From: Tenacibaculum lutimaris
Lineage (GTDB): Bacteria; Bacteroidota; Bacteroidia; Flavobacteriales; Flavobacteriaceae
Direction of reading: 5' to 3'
Length of the DNA: 64,000 nucleotides
Assembly (NCBI RefSeq): GCF_003610735.1
Contig: NZ_RAQM01000007.1
Span: forward strand, 186,001-250,000
Shown here: in pieces, positions 36,856-45,844 of the stretch
Layout of the letters: each line of letters starts with the position of its first letter
Numbering within the stretch: the first letter of the stretch is position 1
Made by a program: the position numbers and the translations under genes
The notes under the pieces: model-generated
The model's database searches: none
What the model was told of the DNA's origin: nothing
Seen by the model: only the letters and a program-made list of their open reading frames with translations

Positions 36856-37111
36856 TTTATTGCTTTTCTTAAAAAGGAAAAGATTTCAAACGTATTTGCA
36901 TTATTTTAAGTTCTATTTAAATTGATAGAGCTGAAAAATATTCGGTTCTTACGAATAGCTATTTGGCATATTCGTACACTTTTCGCAAAAGTATATACTG
37001 CGCTAATAAAAAGTAAACCCCAAATAGGCTGTTACAACGCTTAAAAACTTCAATAAAAAGTACTGAAGTTGTTTGTTGTTAAACTCAATACCTATTTATA
37101 AAAATCAAATT
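36856..37111 (+). promoter_or_regulatory. Structured 5' leader of the GNAT-sigma-rpsU operon
   Basis: No gene is visible in this stretch, but it is rich in pairing. Hairpins occur at 36863-36882, 36909-36932 (8 bp) and 36978-36992 (ACTTTT/AAAAGT). A long-range stem of 13 bp with one bulge joins 36954-36966 to 37020-37033. CGAAT at 36952-36956 can pair either with ATTCG at 36940-36944 or with ATTCG at 36970-36974, two mutually exclusive states. Attenuator, riboswitch-like leader or a processed small RNA (for example a 6S-type RNA) are all possible. Confidence 0.45.
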
Positions 37112-37549
37112 ATGACAGTACACACTTACGATGCTTTTAATCGTATAACACCTCTTGAAATGGAAAGAGTAACTAATTTTTTATACACACATCTTGAAAA
37201 CTATGGAGATGCTAAAACAGCCATTCGTAAGGCTATAGACTATGCCGCAAAAGAAAGAACTGGGTTAGGAGGTTATGTGTTTACAATAGAAGATAAAAAT
37301 GAAATTGTAGGAGCAGTAGTGATTAATAAAACAGGAATGGATGAATATATTCCTGAAAACATTCTGGTTTACATCGCTACTCATAAAGATTATAGAGGGA
37401 AAGGGCTTGGTAAAAAGATAATGAAGCATGCCATTGAAAATTGTAAGGGAGACATTGCTTTACATGTAGAAAAAGATAATCCAGCTAAGTTTTTATATGA
37501 AAAACTAGGGTTTACGACTCCGTACTTAGAAATGAGACTAAAACGATAA
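37112..37549 (+). CDS. GNAT family N-acetyltransferase
   Basis: 145 residues from MTVHTYDAF; a TTG-start extension to 37073 adds 13 unconvincing residues. The GNAT core is clear: [12 protein letters not shown] (strand 4 region), [20 protein letters not shown] (the RGKGLG acetyl-CoA pyrophosphate loop) and [10 protein letters not shown]. Substrate unknown. One base separates it from the sigma-factor gene, so the two are cotranscribed; acetylation of a ribosomal or transcription protein is a speculation from context. Confidence 0.88.
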   Translation: MTVHTYDAFNRITPLEMERVTNFLYTHLENYGDAKTAIRKAIDYAAKERTGLGGYVFTIEDKNEIVGAVVINKTGMDEYIPENILVYIATHKDYRGKGLGKKIMKHAIENCKGDIALHVEKDNPAKFLYEKLGFTTPYLEMRLKR

Positions 37550-37550
37550 T

Positions 37551-38414
37551 ATGAGACAGTTAAAAATAACAAAACAAGTTACCAATAGAGAATCAAAATC
37601 TATTGAAAAATACTTACAAGAGATAGGAAAAATTGACTTGATTACTGCTGATGAAGAAGTTGAATTAGCTCAAAGAATCAAGACAGGAGACCAAAGAGCC
37701 TTAGAAACCTTGGTAAATGCAAATTTACGATTTGTTGTTTCGGTTGCTAAACAGTACCAAAATCAAGGGTTGCGTCTTTCTGACTTAATTAACGAAGGAA
37801 ATATAGGTTTGGTAAAAGCAGCAAGACGATTTGATGAAACTCGTGGATTTAAGTTTATATCCTATGCAGTTTGGTGGATACGTCAATCAATTTTACAAGC
37901 CTTGGCAGAACAATCACGTGTGGTAAGATTACCACTTAATAAGATTGGAAGTATTAGTAAAATTAATAAAGCTGTATCTAAGTTAGAACAAAGTAACGAG
38001 CGTATGCCAACGCCCGAAGAAATTGCTAAGGTATTAGATATGACTGTTTCCGATGTGAAACAATCTATGAAAAACTCAGGAAGACATATTTCTATGGATG
38101 CACCTTTAAAGGAAGGAGAAACATCAAACTTATACGATGTTATAAGGGCTTCTGAAGCTCCCAAACCAGATAAAGAGTTAATGCAAGAATCGTTACAGTT
38201 AGAGATTAGTAGAAGCTTAGAAACGCTGTCTCCAAGAGAATCTGACATCATAAAACTATTTTATGGATTAGAGAATTACCGACCTATGAGTTTGACCGAA
38301 ATAGGAGAAACATTTGATTTAACAAGAGAGCGCGTACGTCAAATTAAAGAGAAAGGAATCAGAAGATTAAAACAAAGATCAAGAACTAAAGTATTACAAA
38401 CATACTTAGGTTAA
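37551..38414 (+). CDS. Group 1/2-like sigma-70 factor (RpoD family, possible paralogue)
   Basis: 287 residues. Region 1.2 begins [12 protein letters not shown], region 2 contains [17 protein letters not shown] and [20 protein letters not shown], region 3 has [15 protein letters not shown] and region 4 ends [18 protein letters not shown]. This is the size and layout of the Bacteroidota primary sigma factor. Compared with the primary sequence as I remember it, residues around [16 protein letters not shown] and the C-terminal helix differ noticeably, so this may be a second, alternative copy rather than the housekeeping gene. It lies between a GNAT gene and an rpsU gene. Confidence 0.88.
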   Translation: MRQLKITKQVTNRESKSIEKYLQEIGKIDLITADEEVELAQRIKTGDQRALETLVNANLRFVVSVAKQYQNQGLRLSDLINEGNIGLVKAARRFDETRGFKFISYAVWWIRQSILQALAEQSRVVRLPLNKIGSISKINKAVSKLEQSNERMPTPEEIAKVLDMTVSDVKQSMKNSGRHISMDAPLKEGETSNLYDVIRASEAPKPDKELMQESLQLEISRSLETLSPRESDIIKLFYGLENYRPMSLTEIGETFDLTRERVRQIKEKGIRRLKQRSRTKVLQTYLG

Positions 38415-38446
38415 TGAATCAAAATACGAATTAAAAAACAATATAT

Positions 38447-38641
38447 ATGTTAATAATACAGGTAAGAGAAGGCGAGAATATTGATAGAGCCATTAAACGA
38501 TATAGAAGAAAGTATAGAAGTACAAAAGTATTGCAAGAGATAAGAGAAAGAAAAGAATATACAAAACCATCAGCAAGTAAAAGAGAGCAGTTAAAAAAAG
38601 CTCAATACAAAGAACGGTTTTTGCTAGAACAAGAAAAATAA
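38447..38641 (+). CDS. rpsU: Ribosomal protein bS21 (possible divergent paralogue)
   Basis: 64 residues with the bS21 pattern: MLIIQVREGENIDRAIKRYRRKY, basic throughout, then YTKPSASKREQLKKAQY. bS21 binds the 30S platform near the anti-Shine-Dalgarno end of 16S rRNA. In flavobacteria the normal rpsU carries a strong Shine-Dalgarno sequence used for feedback (published for F. johnsoniae); the 32 bases before this gene contain none. With its sequence differences this suggests a second bS21. It starts 32 bases after the sigma gene and 3 bases before the symporter gene. Confidence 0.85.
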   Translation: MLIIQVREGENIDRAIKRYRRKYRSTKVLQEIRERKEYTKPSASKREQLKKAQYKERFLLEQEK

Positions 38642-38644
38642 TTT

Positions 38645-40066
38645 ATGGACATACATTTTATTGATCTACTCATATTTATTACCTATTTAATTTTTATGCT
38701 TGGAGTAGGAGTGTACTTCATGAATAAAAACAAATCAAAAGATGATTACTATGTAGGAGGAAGAAACATGTCTGCGAGCCACATTGGGTTATCTGTTGTT
38801 GCAACAGATGTTGGTGGAGGTTTTTCTATCGGGTTAGGAGGTCTTGGTTTTTTAATGGGACTCTCCGGTAGTTGGATGCTTTTTACAGGATTGTTAGGTG
38901 CTTGGATAAGCGCCGTTTTTTTAATCCCAAAAGTATATCCAATAGCGAAAAAAAATCACTTTTTAACTTTTCCTCAATCGTTAGCACACCATTATAATGT
39001 AAAAGTGGCCTTAATTGCAGGAATCATTTCTCTTATAGGATATATAGGTTTTACAAGTTCACAAATATTAGCAGGAGCAAAACTAGCATCAGCTACATTT
39101 CCGTCAATTTCTATAACCGACGCAGTTTTAATTATGGGAGTTATAGCGGTGGTGTACACTGTTATTGGTGGAATTAAAGCGGTAATTTATACCGATACCA
39201 TTCAATGGATAATTTTAATGGTAGGATTGATTGGTATAGGAATTCCAATTGCTTTTATCGAAATAGGAGGTTGGACTGCTATTAAAGAAACTTTACCAGC
39301 AAGCTTTTTATCATTATCAAACATAACATTTATTGATATGTTTAACTGGATTATTACCATTGTGCCTATTTGGTTCGTGGGAATGACCTTGTATCAGCGA
39401 ATTTATGCTTGTAAAGACGAAAAAACAGCCAAAAAAGCATGGAAAATAGCGGGGTTGTTTGAATATCCAATTATGGCTTTTATGGGAGTAGCTTTAGGAT
39501 TATTTTCTAGAGTTGCTTTTGAACAAGGAATGTTTTCGTCAATAGGGTACGCACCAGGTACAGAAATGGATGCAGAATTAGGATTACCATTGTTGTTAAG
39601 AAGTATTTTGCCAGTAGGGTTAATGGGATTGATGATGTCAGCTTATTTTTCAGCAATTATGTCAACTGCAGATAGTTGTTTAATGGCGGCTTCAGGAAAT
39701 TTAACAACGGATATTTTTGGATATTTTAAGAAAAGTATCAGTATAAAAAACTCGCAAATTATTACATTTTTTATAGGAGGTCTAGCCATTCTGTTGGCTA
39801 CCATGATGCAAAATGTATTAGAGTTAATGCTGTATTCATATGCCTTTATGGTATCTGGTTTATTAGTGCCTGTTTTAGGTACACTAGTGCTAAAAAAACC
39901 ATCATCAACAGCTGCTTTTTATGCGATGATTTCAGGTGGACTTACTACTTTAATATTAATTATCTTAGAGGTGAAATTACCATTCGGTTTAGATGCTAAC
40001 TTCTTCGGAATTACATTATCAGCTTTGGTATTTTCTATAATTCAATTTACTAGAAAAGAAAAGTAG
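38645..40066 (+). CDS. Sodium:solute symporter family transporter
   Basis: 473 residues, about 13 membrane segments. SSS-family features: DDYYVGGRNMSASHIGLSV near the N-terminus, AVVYTVIGGIKAVIYTDTIQW, and MSAYFSAIMSTADSCLMAASG, which holds the sodium-site serines. It imports a small solute (amino acid, sugar or organic acid; not decidable by eye) with Na+. It starts 3 bases after rpsU and its stop overlaps the amidohydrolase start, so it seems to be in the same transcript. Its neighbours suggest an amino-acid or N-acyl amino-acid substrate. Confidence 0.92.
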   Translation: MDIHFIDLLIFITYLIFMLGVGVYFMNKNKSKDDYYVGGRNMSASHIGLSVVATDVGGGFSIGLGGLGFLMGLSGSWMLFTGLLGAWISAVFLIPKVYPIAKKNHFLTFPQSLAHHYNVKVALIAGIISLIGYIGFTSSQILAGAKLASATFPSISITDAVLIMGVIAVVYTVIGGIKAVIYTDTIQWIILMVGLIGIGIPIAFIEIGGWTAIKETLPASFLSLSNITFIDMFNWIITIVPIWFVGMTLYQRIYACKDEKTAKKAWKIAGLFEYPIMAFMGVALGLFSRVAFEQGMFSSIGYAPGTEMDAELGLPLLLRSILPVGLMGLMMSAYFSAIMSTADSCLMAASGNLTTDIFGYFKKSISIKNSQIITFFIGGLAILLATMMQNVLELMLYSYAFMVSGLLVPVLGTLVLKKPSSTAAFYAMISGGLTTLILIILEVKLPFGLDANFFGITLSALVFSIIQFTRKEK

Positions 40067-41205
40067 TGGAAGCTTTACAAAAGAGTTTAGAAAAAGTTAG
40101 AAAAGAGTTACATCAACATCCAGAAATCTCTGGAGAAGAATATGAAACTCAAAAAAAGATAAAGGCATTTTTAACTAATAATGCCTCATGTACAATTGTT
40201 GAAGTTGCTCAAACAGGACTAGTAGCTGTTTTTGAAGGAAAAGAAAATGGTAAAGCCATCATGTTACGTGCTGATATTGATGCGCTACCTATTCAAGAAG
40301 TAAATACGTTTCAACATCAATCAAAAAACAAAGGAGTTTCTCACAAATGTGGGCATGATGGACATACAGCTATATTACTTGGAGTTGCAAATAGGTTAAC
40401 AAAATATCCAATTGAGAAGGGAAAAGTATTGCTACTTTTTCAACCTTCGGAAGAAAATGGTAATGGAGCAGAAATGATTTTAAACGATCCTTTTTTCAAA
40501 AACACAAACATAGATTTTGCTTTTGCCTTACACAATTTACCAGGTTTCAAAAAGCATGAAATAGTGGTGAAAAGTGGAACATTTACCAGTAATGTAAAAA
40601 GTGTAGCAATTCAACTCAACGGAAAAACGGCGCATGCTGCTGAACCTGAAAAAGGATACAATCCTGCTAATGCAATTGCTACAATATTAACTTTTGCTGA
40701 AAAAGAGAGTAAAAACTTATCAGACTCACCTGATTTTATTTTAATAACTCCAGTTTATGTAACTATGGGAGAAAAAGCATACGGAGTTTCAGCAGGATAT
40801 GGAGAAGTTCATTTTACATTAAGAAGTTGGGATACGAAACTGATTGAAGAAAAAAGGAAAAAGTTAGAGAAATTCTTAGCTCAATTAGAGCAAAAACATT
40901 CACTTAAAATTGAAGCTTCGTGGTTTGAAGAGTTTTATTCAAATACAAATGATGATGAAGCTATTTCAATCATAAAAAAATCTGCAGAGAAACAAAATTT
41001 ATCAATTAATGAAATTAAAACTCCATTTAAATGGGGAGAAGATTTCGGATTATTTACTCAAAAGTATAAAGGAGCAATGTTTGGTTTAGGTGCTGGAAAA
41101 AACTCACCTGCTTTACACAATCCTGATTATGATTTTCCTGATGATATTACGATGACAGGAGTTCACTTATTTTATAGCATAGCAAAGGAGGTATTAGATT
41201 TATGA
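40066..41205 (+). CDS. M20 family amidohydrolase (N-acyl-amino-acid type)
   Basis: 379 residues starting with GTG, overlapping the symporter stop by one base. M20D/amidohydrolase signatures: ELHQHPEISGEE, MLRADIDALPIQE, HKCGHDGHTAILLG (metal ligands) and LFQPSEENGNGAEMIL. The dimerisation domain follows (KTAHAAEPEKGYNPANAI). It removes acyl groups from amino acids or hydrolyses small peptides. Its stop overlaps the racemase start by 4 bases, so import, deacylation and racemisation may be coupled. Confidence 0.9.
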   Translation: MEALQKSLEKVRKELHQHPEISGEEYETQKKIKAFLTNNASCTIVEVAQTGLVAVFEGKENGKAIMLRADIDALPIQEVNTFQHQSKNKGVSHKCGHDGHTAILLGVANRLTKYPIEKGKVLLLFQPSEENGNGAEMILNDPFFKNTNIDFAFALHNLPGFKKHEIVVKSGTFTSNVKSVAIQLNGKTAHAAEPEKGYNPANAIATILTFAEKESKNLSDSPDFILITPVYVTMGEKAYGVSAGYGEVHFTLRSWDTKLIEEKRKKLEKFLAQLEQKHSLKIEASWFEEFYSNTNDDEAISIIKKSAEKQNLSINEIKTPFKWGEDFGLFTQKYKGAMFGLGAGKNSPALHNPDYDFPDDITMTGVHLFYSIAKEVLDL

Positions 41206-42356
41206 CACACACATCTTTTATAGAAATTTCCGAATCGGCAATTAAAAACAATATCGATTTTATTAAAAATCATCTAGGTAATGAAGTAACATTTTCTTCT
41301 GTAGTAAAAGGAAATGCTTATGGTCACGGAATTAGAACTTACTGTACTTTAGCTTATAAATATGGAGTTCGACATTTTAGTGTTTCTGATGCTAATGAAG
41401 CCTATGAAGTAAAGAAAACATTGCCTCAAAAGGATGTTACCATAATGATTATGGGAATGATTCACAATAGTCAAATAGAATGGGCTGTTGAAAATAATAT
41501 AGAGTTTTATGTTTTTGAAAATGATAGGTTACAAGTTGCTGTTGAAGCTGCTAAGAAACTCAAAACTTCAGCAAAAATTCATATAGAAATAGAAACAGGA
41601 ATGAACCGTACAGGGTTTATTTTAAAAGATATAGCTAAGGTTTTGAAATATGTTCAAGAAAATATAGAACACCTTGTTGTGAAAGGAGTTTGTTCTCATT
41701 TGGCTGGAGCAGAAAGTATTTCAAACTACAAAAGAATTACCGATCAGCAAAAGAAGTTTAGGAAGACAATAAATAAAATAAATCAGCATGAATTTTTAAA
41801 TCCTGATTTTCATTTGGCAAGTTCAGCCGCGAGTATTCGATATCCTAAAACTAGATATGACTTGGTGAGAATAGGGATTTTACAGTTTGGTTTTTTCCCT
41901 ACAAAAGAAATCCTTGTCCATTATTTAAATAAGCATAGAATTTTTGAATCACCTCTACAAAGGGTTATCTCATGGAAAACCCAGGTAATGGATGTTAAGA
42001 CTGTAAAATCGGGTCAATTTGTAGGTTACGGAACCTCATTTTTTACCAATCATGAAATAAAAATAGCAATTGTACCAGTAGGATACTCATCAGGATATAG
42101 TAGGTCGTTAAGTAATAGAGGTAAAGTTTTAATTAGAGGAAAAAGACATAATATTATTGGAACTGTTAATATGAATATGATGGCAGTTGATGTAACTTAT
42201 GCAGACAATGTTGAAAAAGGAGATGAAGTTGTATTAATAGGAGATCAAGGAGACAGAGAAATTACAGTATCATCATTTAACGATTACATACAGATAATCA
42301 ATTACGAGTTACTAACTAAATTACCAGATAATTTACCAAGAATTATAACAAAATAA
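41202..42356 (+). CDS. Alanine racemase family protein
   Basis: 384 residues. The PLP barrel opens with the pattern SVVKGNAYGHG (PLP lysine Lys36) and contains HIEIETGMNRTGF and VCSHLAGAES. The C-terminal beta domain has VGYGTSFFTNHEIKIAIVPV and the catalytic-tyrosine region VPVGYSSGYSRSLSNRGKVL. It interconverts L- and D-amino acids. Whether it is the cell-wall alanine racemase or a catabolic, broader enzyme is unclear; the operon with a transporter and amidohydrolase favours the latter. It ends 1 base before the next gene. Confidence 0.9.
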   Translation: MTHTSFIEISESAIKNNIDFIKNHLGNEVTFSSVVKGNAYGHGIRTYCTLAYKYGVRHFSVSDANEAYEVKKTLPQKDVTIMIMGMIHNSQIEWAVENNIEFYVFENDRLQVAVEAAKKLKTSAKIHIEIETGMNRTGFILKDIAKVLKYVQENIEHLVVKGVCSHLAGAESISNYKRITDQQKKFRKTINKINQHEFLNPDFHLASSAASIRYPKTRYDLVRIGILQFGFFPTKEILVHYLNKHRIFESPLQRVISWKTQVMDVKTVKSGQFVGYGTSFFTNHEIKIAIVPVGYSSGYSRSLSNRGKVLIRGKRHNIIGTVNMNMMAVDVTYADNVEKGDEVVLIGDQGDREITVSSFNDYIQIINYELLTKLPDNLPRIITK

Positions 42357-42357
42357 T

Positions 42358-43464
42358 ATGGCAGAATTAATAATACATTCTGAAAGAATAAAACAGAATA
42401 TAAAAGATTTAAGCGACTTTTTTAAATCAAATGATATAGAGTGGAGTTTAGTTACTAAAGTGTTTTCAGGAGATAAAACGTTTTTGAAAACTATATTAAC
42501 TAAAGATGTAATTAAGAATATAAACTCGGTAGGAGATTCTAGGTTAACTAGTTTAAGAAACTTACGAGCAGTAAATCCAGATTTAAGAACCATTTATATA
42601 AAACCCCCTGCAGAAGTTTATGTTGATGAAGTAGTTGAATATGCAGATATATCTTTGAATAGTTCACTGTCTACCATAGAGGCTTTAAATCAAGCAGCTA
42701 AAAAGAAAAATAAAGTTCATCAAATCATTATTATGATTGAATTAGGTGAGCTAAGAGAAGGTGTAAGAAGAGATGATATTTTAGATTTTTATGAAAAGGT
42801 ATTCAATTTATCAAATATTGATGTGATTGGTATTGGTTCAAATCTTGGTTGTATGTATGGTGTAGAACCTACGTATGATAAATTATTGCAGTTATCACTA
42901 TATAAAGAACTGATTTCAGCAAAATTCAATAAAGAATTAAAATATGTTTCAGGAGGAACTTCGATTACTTTACCATTGATAGAAAATAAAATTGTTCCTA
43001 AAGAGATTAATCATTTTAGAATTGGGGAGGCTGCATTTTTTGGTTTAAGTCCGCTAGAAAACAAGCAGTTTAAAAACCTACACACCGAAACATTTGAGTT
43101 CTATGCTAATATTATAGAGTTGAAAGAAAAAAAATTAGTACCAGATGGTATTATAAACGATGCGAATATTGGGCATACAACTGATTATGATGAGAGCAAT
43201 GTACAAGAAACATCTTATAAAGCAATTTTAGATGTTGGTCTGTTAGATGTAGATAAAGATGATATTGAAGTTGAAGATAAAGATATTTCTTTTGTTGGAA
43301 TTACTTCTGATATGCTAGTAATTGATGTTGGAACTAATAAAGACAAATCAGGAAACGTAAAGTATAAAGTAGGTGATAAAATTAAATTTAGACCTAGTTA
43401 TATGGGAGTTGCGAGATTATTAATCTCAAAATTTATAGATAAAGTTTATAAAGATGACATGTAA
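42358..43464 (+). CDS. Alanine/ornithine racemase-type PLP-dependent enzyme
   Basis: 368 residues, a fold-type III PLP barrel of the YhfX/ornithine-racemase type. LVTKVFSGD carries the PLP lysine (Lys34). EYADISLNSSLSTIEALNQ and IIMIELGELREGVRRDDI are typical of the group, as is NLGCMYGVEPTYDKL. It is about 37 residues shorter than some relatives but looks complete. It probably racemises an amino acid such as ornithine or lysine. It is last in the operon and a terminator follows. Confidence 0.85.
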   Translation: MAELIIHSERIKQNIKDLSDFFKSNDIEWSLVTKVFSGDKTFLKTILTKDVIKNINSVGDSRLTSLRNLRAVNPDLRTIYIKPPAEVYVDEVVEYADISLNSSLSTIEALNQAAKKKNKVHQIIIMIELGELREGVRRDDILDFYEKVFNLSNIDVIGIGSNLGCMYGVEPTYDKLLQLSLYKELISAKFNKELKYVSGGTSITLPLIENKIVPKEINHFRIGEAAFFGLSPLENKQFKNLHTETFEFYANIIELKEKKLVPDGIINDANIGHTTDYDESNVQETSYKAILDVGLLDVDKDDIEVEDKDISFVGITSDMLVIDVGTNKDKSGNVKYKVGDKIKFRPSYMGVARLLISKFIDKVYKDDM

Positions 43465-43486
43465 ATGTCTGCTATTTTGTTGTTTT

Positions 43487-43522
43487 AAAAACTCAAGAGT
43501 TTAATTACTCTTGAGTTTTTTA
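43487..43522. terminator. Bidirectional terminator between the racemase and dehydrogenase genes
   Basis: A perfect 14-bp stem (43487-43500 with 43507-43520) closes a 6-base loop, with A-runs and T-runs on either side. It serves both convergent operons. Confidence 0.95.
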
Positions 43523-43524
43523 AT

Positions 43525-44772
43525 TTAGTTAAAACGTTCAACATTAAAAGGAGTAATATCTAGGCTTGTTTTTTTATCATCGATAATTTCAGAAACTAAT
43601 TTACCAGTAGCAGGCCCTAGGCTCCAACCCATCATCGCGTGCCCTGCAGCCACAGTTACATTTTTAAGATTTGAAAGTTTACCAATGTAGGGCAAACCAT
43701 CAGGAGAACATGGGCGTAAACCGCTTTCAACATTATCTATTTCTTTTTGGTTGATGTTTAAATTGTTGTAATAACTTTTACTAGCATTAACTATAGCATT
43801 AACTCTCTTCTTGTTTATTTTGTTATTGATGCCAGCAATTTCCATCATACCTCCAAAACGTGTAAATCCATTCATTGGAGTTACTGCAACTTTAGCTTCC
43901 GTTAAAATGGCAGGAATTGTAATACCAGTATCGTTTTTTACATTAATCCGATAACCTTTACCAGCTTGCACAGGAATATTAATTCCTAATTTTTTTGCTA
44001 GCTTCTGTGTCCAAGATCCAGTGGTTAAAATAAATTCATCAGCAACAATCGTGTTGTTTTTTGTATTGATTGATTTTATTGTATTGTTAGAAACATGAAA
44101 ATCTAGAACTTCTTCATTAGACAAAAAGGTAACATTATTTTGTTCTAAGTACAACTTAAGTTGTTTCATATATTCATTTGGAGTCATGTGAGCATCAGAA
44201 TGATAATATACAGCTCCTTTAATATTCAATTGAATATTAGGTTCGAGTTTTTGAGTTTCTTCTTTAGTTAAATGTTCAACTTTCAACCCTTCTTTTATAC
44301 CAAGCTTTCCAACATTCCATTCTTCTTCTCCCATTTTATCAGTTTTATAATACATCATCAATCCTTTATGCTGATAATGAAAGTCAAAATCTTTAGAAGC
44401 CTTTATTTCTTCGTATAACTCTCTACTGAATAAATTAATGTCTTTAATAACAGGAATAGAAGCAGCTACTTTTGTATGTGTTGCAGATTTTTTAAAAAAC
44501 CAAGCCCATTGTAAGAAGTCATAATCTAAACGAGGTTTAATAGATAATGGACTAGTAGAACTAAGCATCCATTTTAACCCTTTGGAAATCATTCCTGGAG
44601 CTGCCAAAGAAACTATATGACTAGGAGTAATAATCCCAGCATTAGCAAATGAAGCTCCTGATGAAAAATCTGATTTTTCAATAACAGTTACTTTGTGTCC
44701 TTCTTTTTGAAGGTAATATGCGGAACTTAAACCTATAATTCCACCACCAATGATTATAATTTCTTTACTCAT
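43525..44772 (-). CDS. DadA-like FAD-dependent D-amino-acid (D-hydroxyproline) dehydrogenase
   Basis: 415 residues. The N-terminal dinucleotide motif is IIIIGGGIIGLSSAYYL. Other DAO/DadA features are SGASFANAGIITPSH, LTTGSWTQKLAKKLG and the C-terminal GLRPCSPDGLPYIG and AGHAMMGWSLGPATGKLV. In the hydroxyproline pathway this type of enzyme oxidises cis-4-hydroxy-D-proline to pyrroline-4-hydroxy-2-carboxylate. The role is inferred from the epimerase, deaminase and semialdehyde dehydrogenase upstream. The gap to the epimerase gene holds a small palindromic repeat. Confidence 0.88.
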   Translation of the reverse strand: MSKEIIIIGGGIIGLSSAYYLQKEGHKVTVIEKSDFSSGASFANAGIITPSHIVSLAAPGMISKGLKWMLSSTSPLSIKPRLDYDFLQWAWFFKKSATHTKVAASIPVIKDINLFSRELYEEIKASKDFDFHYQHKGLMMYYKTDKMGEEEWNVGKLGIKEGLKVEHLTKEETQKLEPNIQLNIKGAVYYHSDAHMTPNEYMKQLKLYLEQNNVTFLSNEEVLDFHVSNNTIKSINTKNNTIVADEFILTTGSWTQKLAKKLGINIPVQAGKGYRINVKNDTGITIPAILTEAKVAVTPMNGFTRFGGMMEIAGINNKINKKRVNAIVNASKSYYNNLNINQKEIDNVESGLRPCSPDGLPYIGKLSNLKNVTVAAGHAMMGWSLGPATGKLVSEIIDDKKTSLDITPFNVERFN

Positions 44773-44777
44773 AAAAG

Positions 44778-44802
44778 ATCTCTCGACTACGCTCGAGATG
44801 AT
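44778..44802. repeat. Small REP-like palindrome
   Basis: TCTCGA (44781-44786), loop CTACGC, TCGAGA (44793-44798), extended by ATC/GAT with one bulged base. Its TCTCGACTACGCTCGAGA core resembles a dispersed short palindrome I remember from Flavobacteriaceae genomes. It lies in the 50-base gap between the dehydrogenase and epimerase genes; only one copy was noticed in this window. Confidence 0.5.
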
Positions 44803-44822
44803 AATTCGTTGCTTATAAAATA

Positions 44823-45830
44823 TTAAATAACTTGAAAACCATGAGCATAAGGATCATCTTCATCATCGATAATGATGGTGTTGTACCCATATACTTTTGC
44901 CCATCCTTGAATACTAGGAACAATGGCTAACTTACCATCTAAAGTAGTTTCTTTTTCAACTCGACCAATAAATTTACTTCCTATAAAACTTTCGTGAATA
45001 AATTCCTCGCGAACTTCTAACTTTCCTTTAGCATATAACTGTGCTAAACGTGCTGAGGTTCCTGTACCACATGGACTTCTGTCAATTGCTTTATCACCAT
45101 AAAAAACAGCATTTCTTCCTGATGAATTTGGGTCAATAGGGCTACCTGTCCACAACATATGAGTTACATCTCTAATAGTATCATTTTCTGGATGAATAAA
45201 TTGATCAGGATATTTTTCATTGATTCGTTCTCTAACAACTTGTGAGTATTGAATAATTTTAGAAGCAGTAAAATTGTGAACTCCTGAAAAGTTTTTTTGA
45301 GGGTCTACAATTGCGTAATAGTTTCCGCCATAAGCAACATCAAAATTAATTTCTCCTAATTCAGGACAATCTATAGTGAGTCCTTGAGCTGCTAAATAGC
45401 TTTTTACATTGGTTAGTCGAACTCGATCGACTTTTTTGCCTGTTTGTTGGTATTCAATTTCAACTAAACCAGCGGGAGCTTCCATTTTAATTTTTCCAGA
45501 AACTTTAGGAGTAACTAATCCTTCCTCAATAGCAATAGTTATTGTACCAATAGTCCCATGTCCACACATTGGTAAACATCCAGAAGTTTCAATAAATAAA
45601 ATAGCAAAATCGTTTTCTGGATTATGAGGAGGAAACAAAATTGAACCACTCATCATATCATGACCACGAGGCTCAAACATTAAACCTTTTCGAATCCAAT
45701 CATATTCTTTTAGGAAGTGTTGACGTTTTTCGCTCATGTTGTTTCCTATTAAATTAGGACCTCCACCAGCAACTACCCTAACAGGGTTTCCACAAGTATG
45801 TGCGTCAATGCAAAAAAAAGTTTTTTTCAT
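44823..45830 (-). CDS. lhpA: 4-hydroxyproline epimerase (proline racemase family)
   Basis: 335 residues. Both catalytic cysteines of the family are present: PMCGHGTIG (about residue 87) and DRSPCGTGTSARLA (about residue 255). That distinguishes it from the Cys/Thr dehydratases. It converts trans-4-hydroxy-L-proline to cis-4-hydroxy-D-proline; 3-hydroxyproline epimerisation is a less likely alternative. It sits inside a pathway operon with the three downstream enzymes. The 156-base gap before it contains a large stem structure. Confidence 0.92.
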   Translation of the reverse strand: MKKTFFCIDAHTCGNPVRVVAGGGPNLIGNNMSEKRQHFLKEYDWIRKGLMFEPRGHDMMSGSILFPPHNPENDFAILFIETSGCLPMCGHGTIGTITIAIEEGLVTPKVSGKIKMEAPAGLVEIEYQQTGKKVDRVRLTNVKSYLAAQGLTIDCPELGEINFDVAYGGNYYAIVDPQKNFSGVHNFTASKIIQYSQVVRERINEKYPDQFIHPENDTIRDVTHMLWTGSPIDPNSSGRNAVFYGDKAIDRSPCGTGTSARLAQLYAKGKLEVREEFIHESFIGSKFIGRVEKETTLDGKLAIVPSIQGWAKVYGYNTIIIDDEDDPYAHGFQVI

Positions 45831-45844
45831 CTTAAAATTGAATC

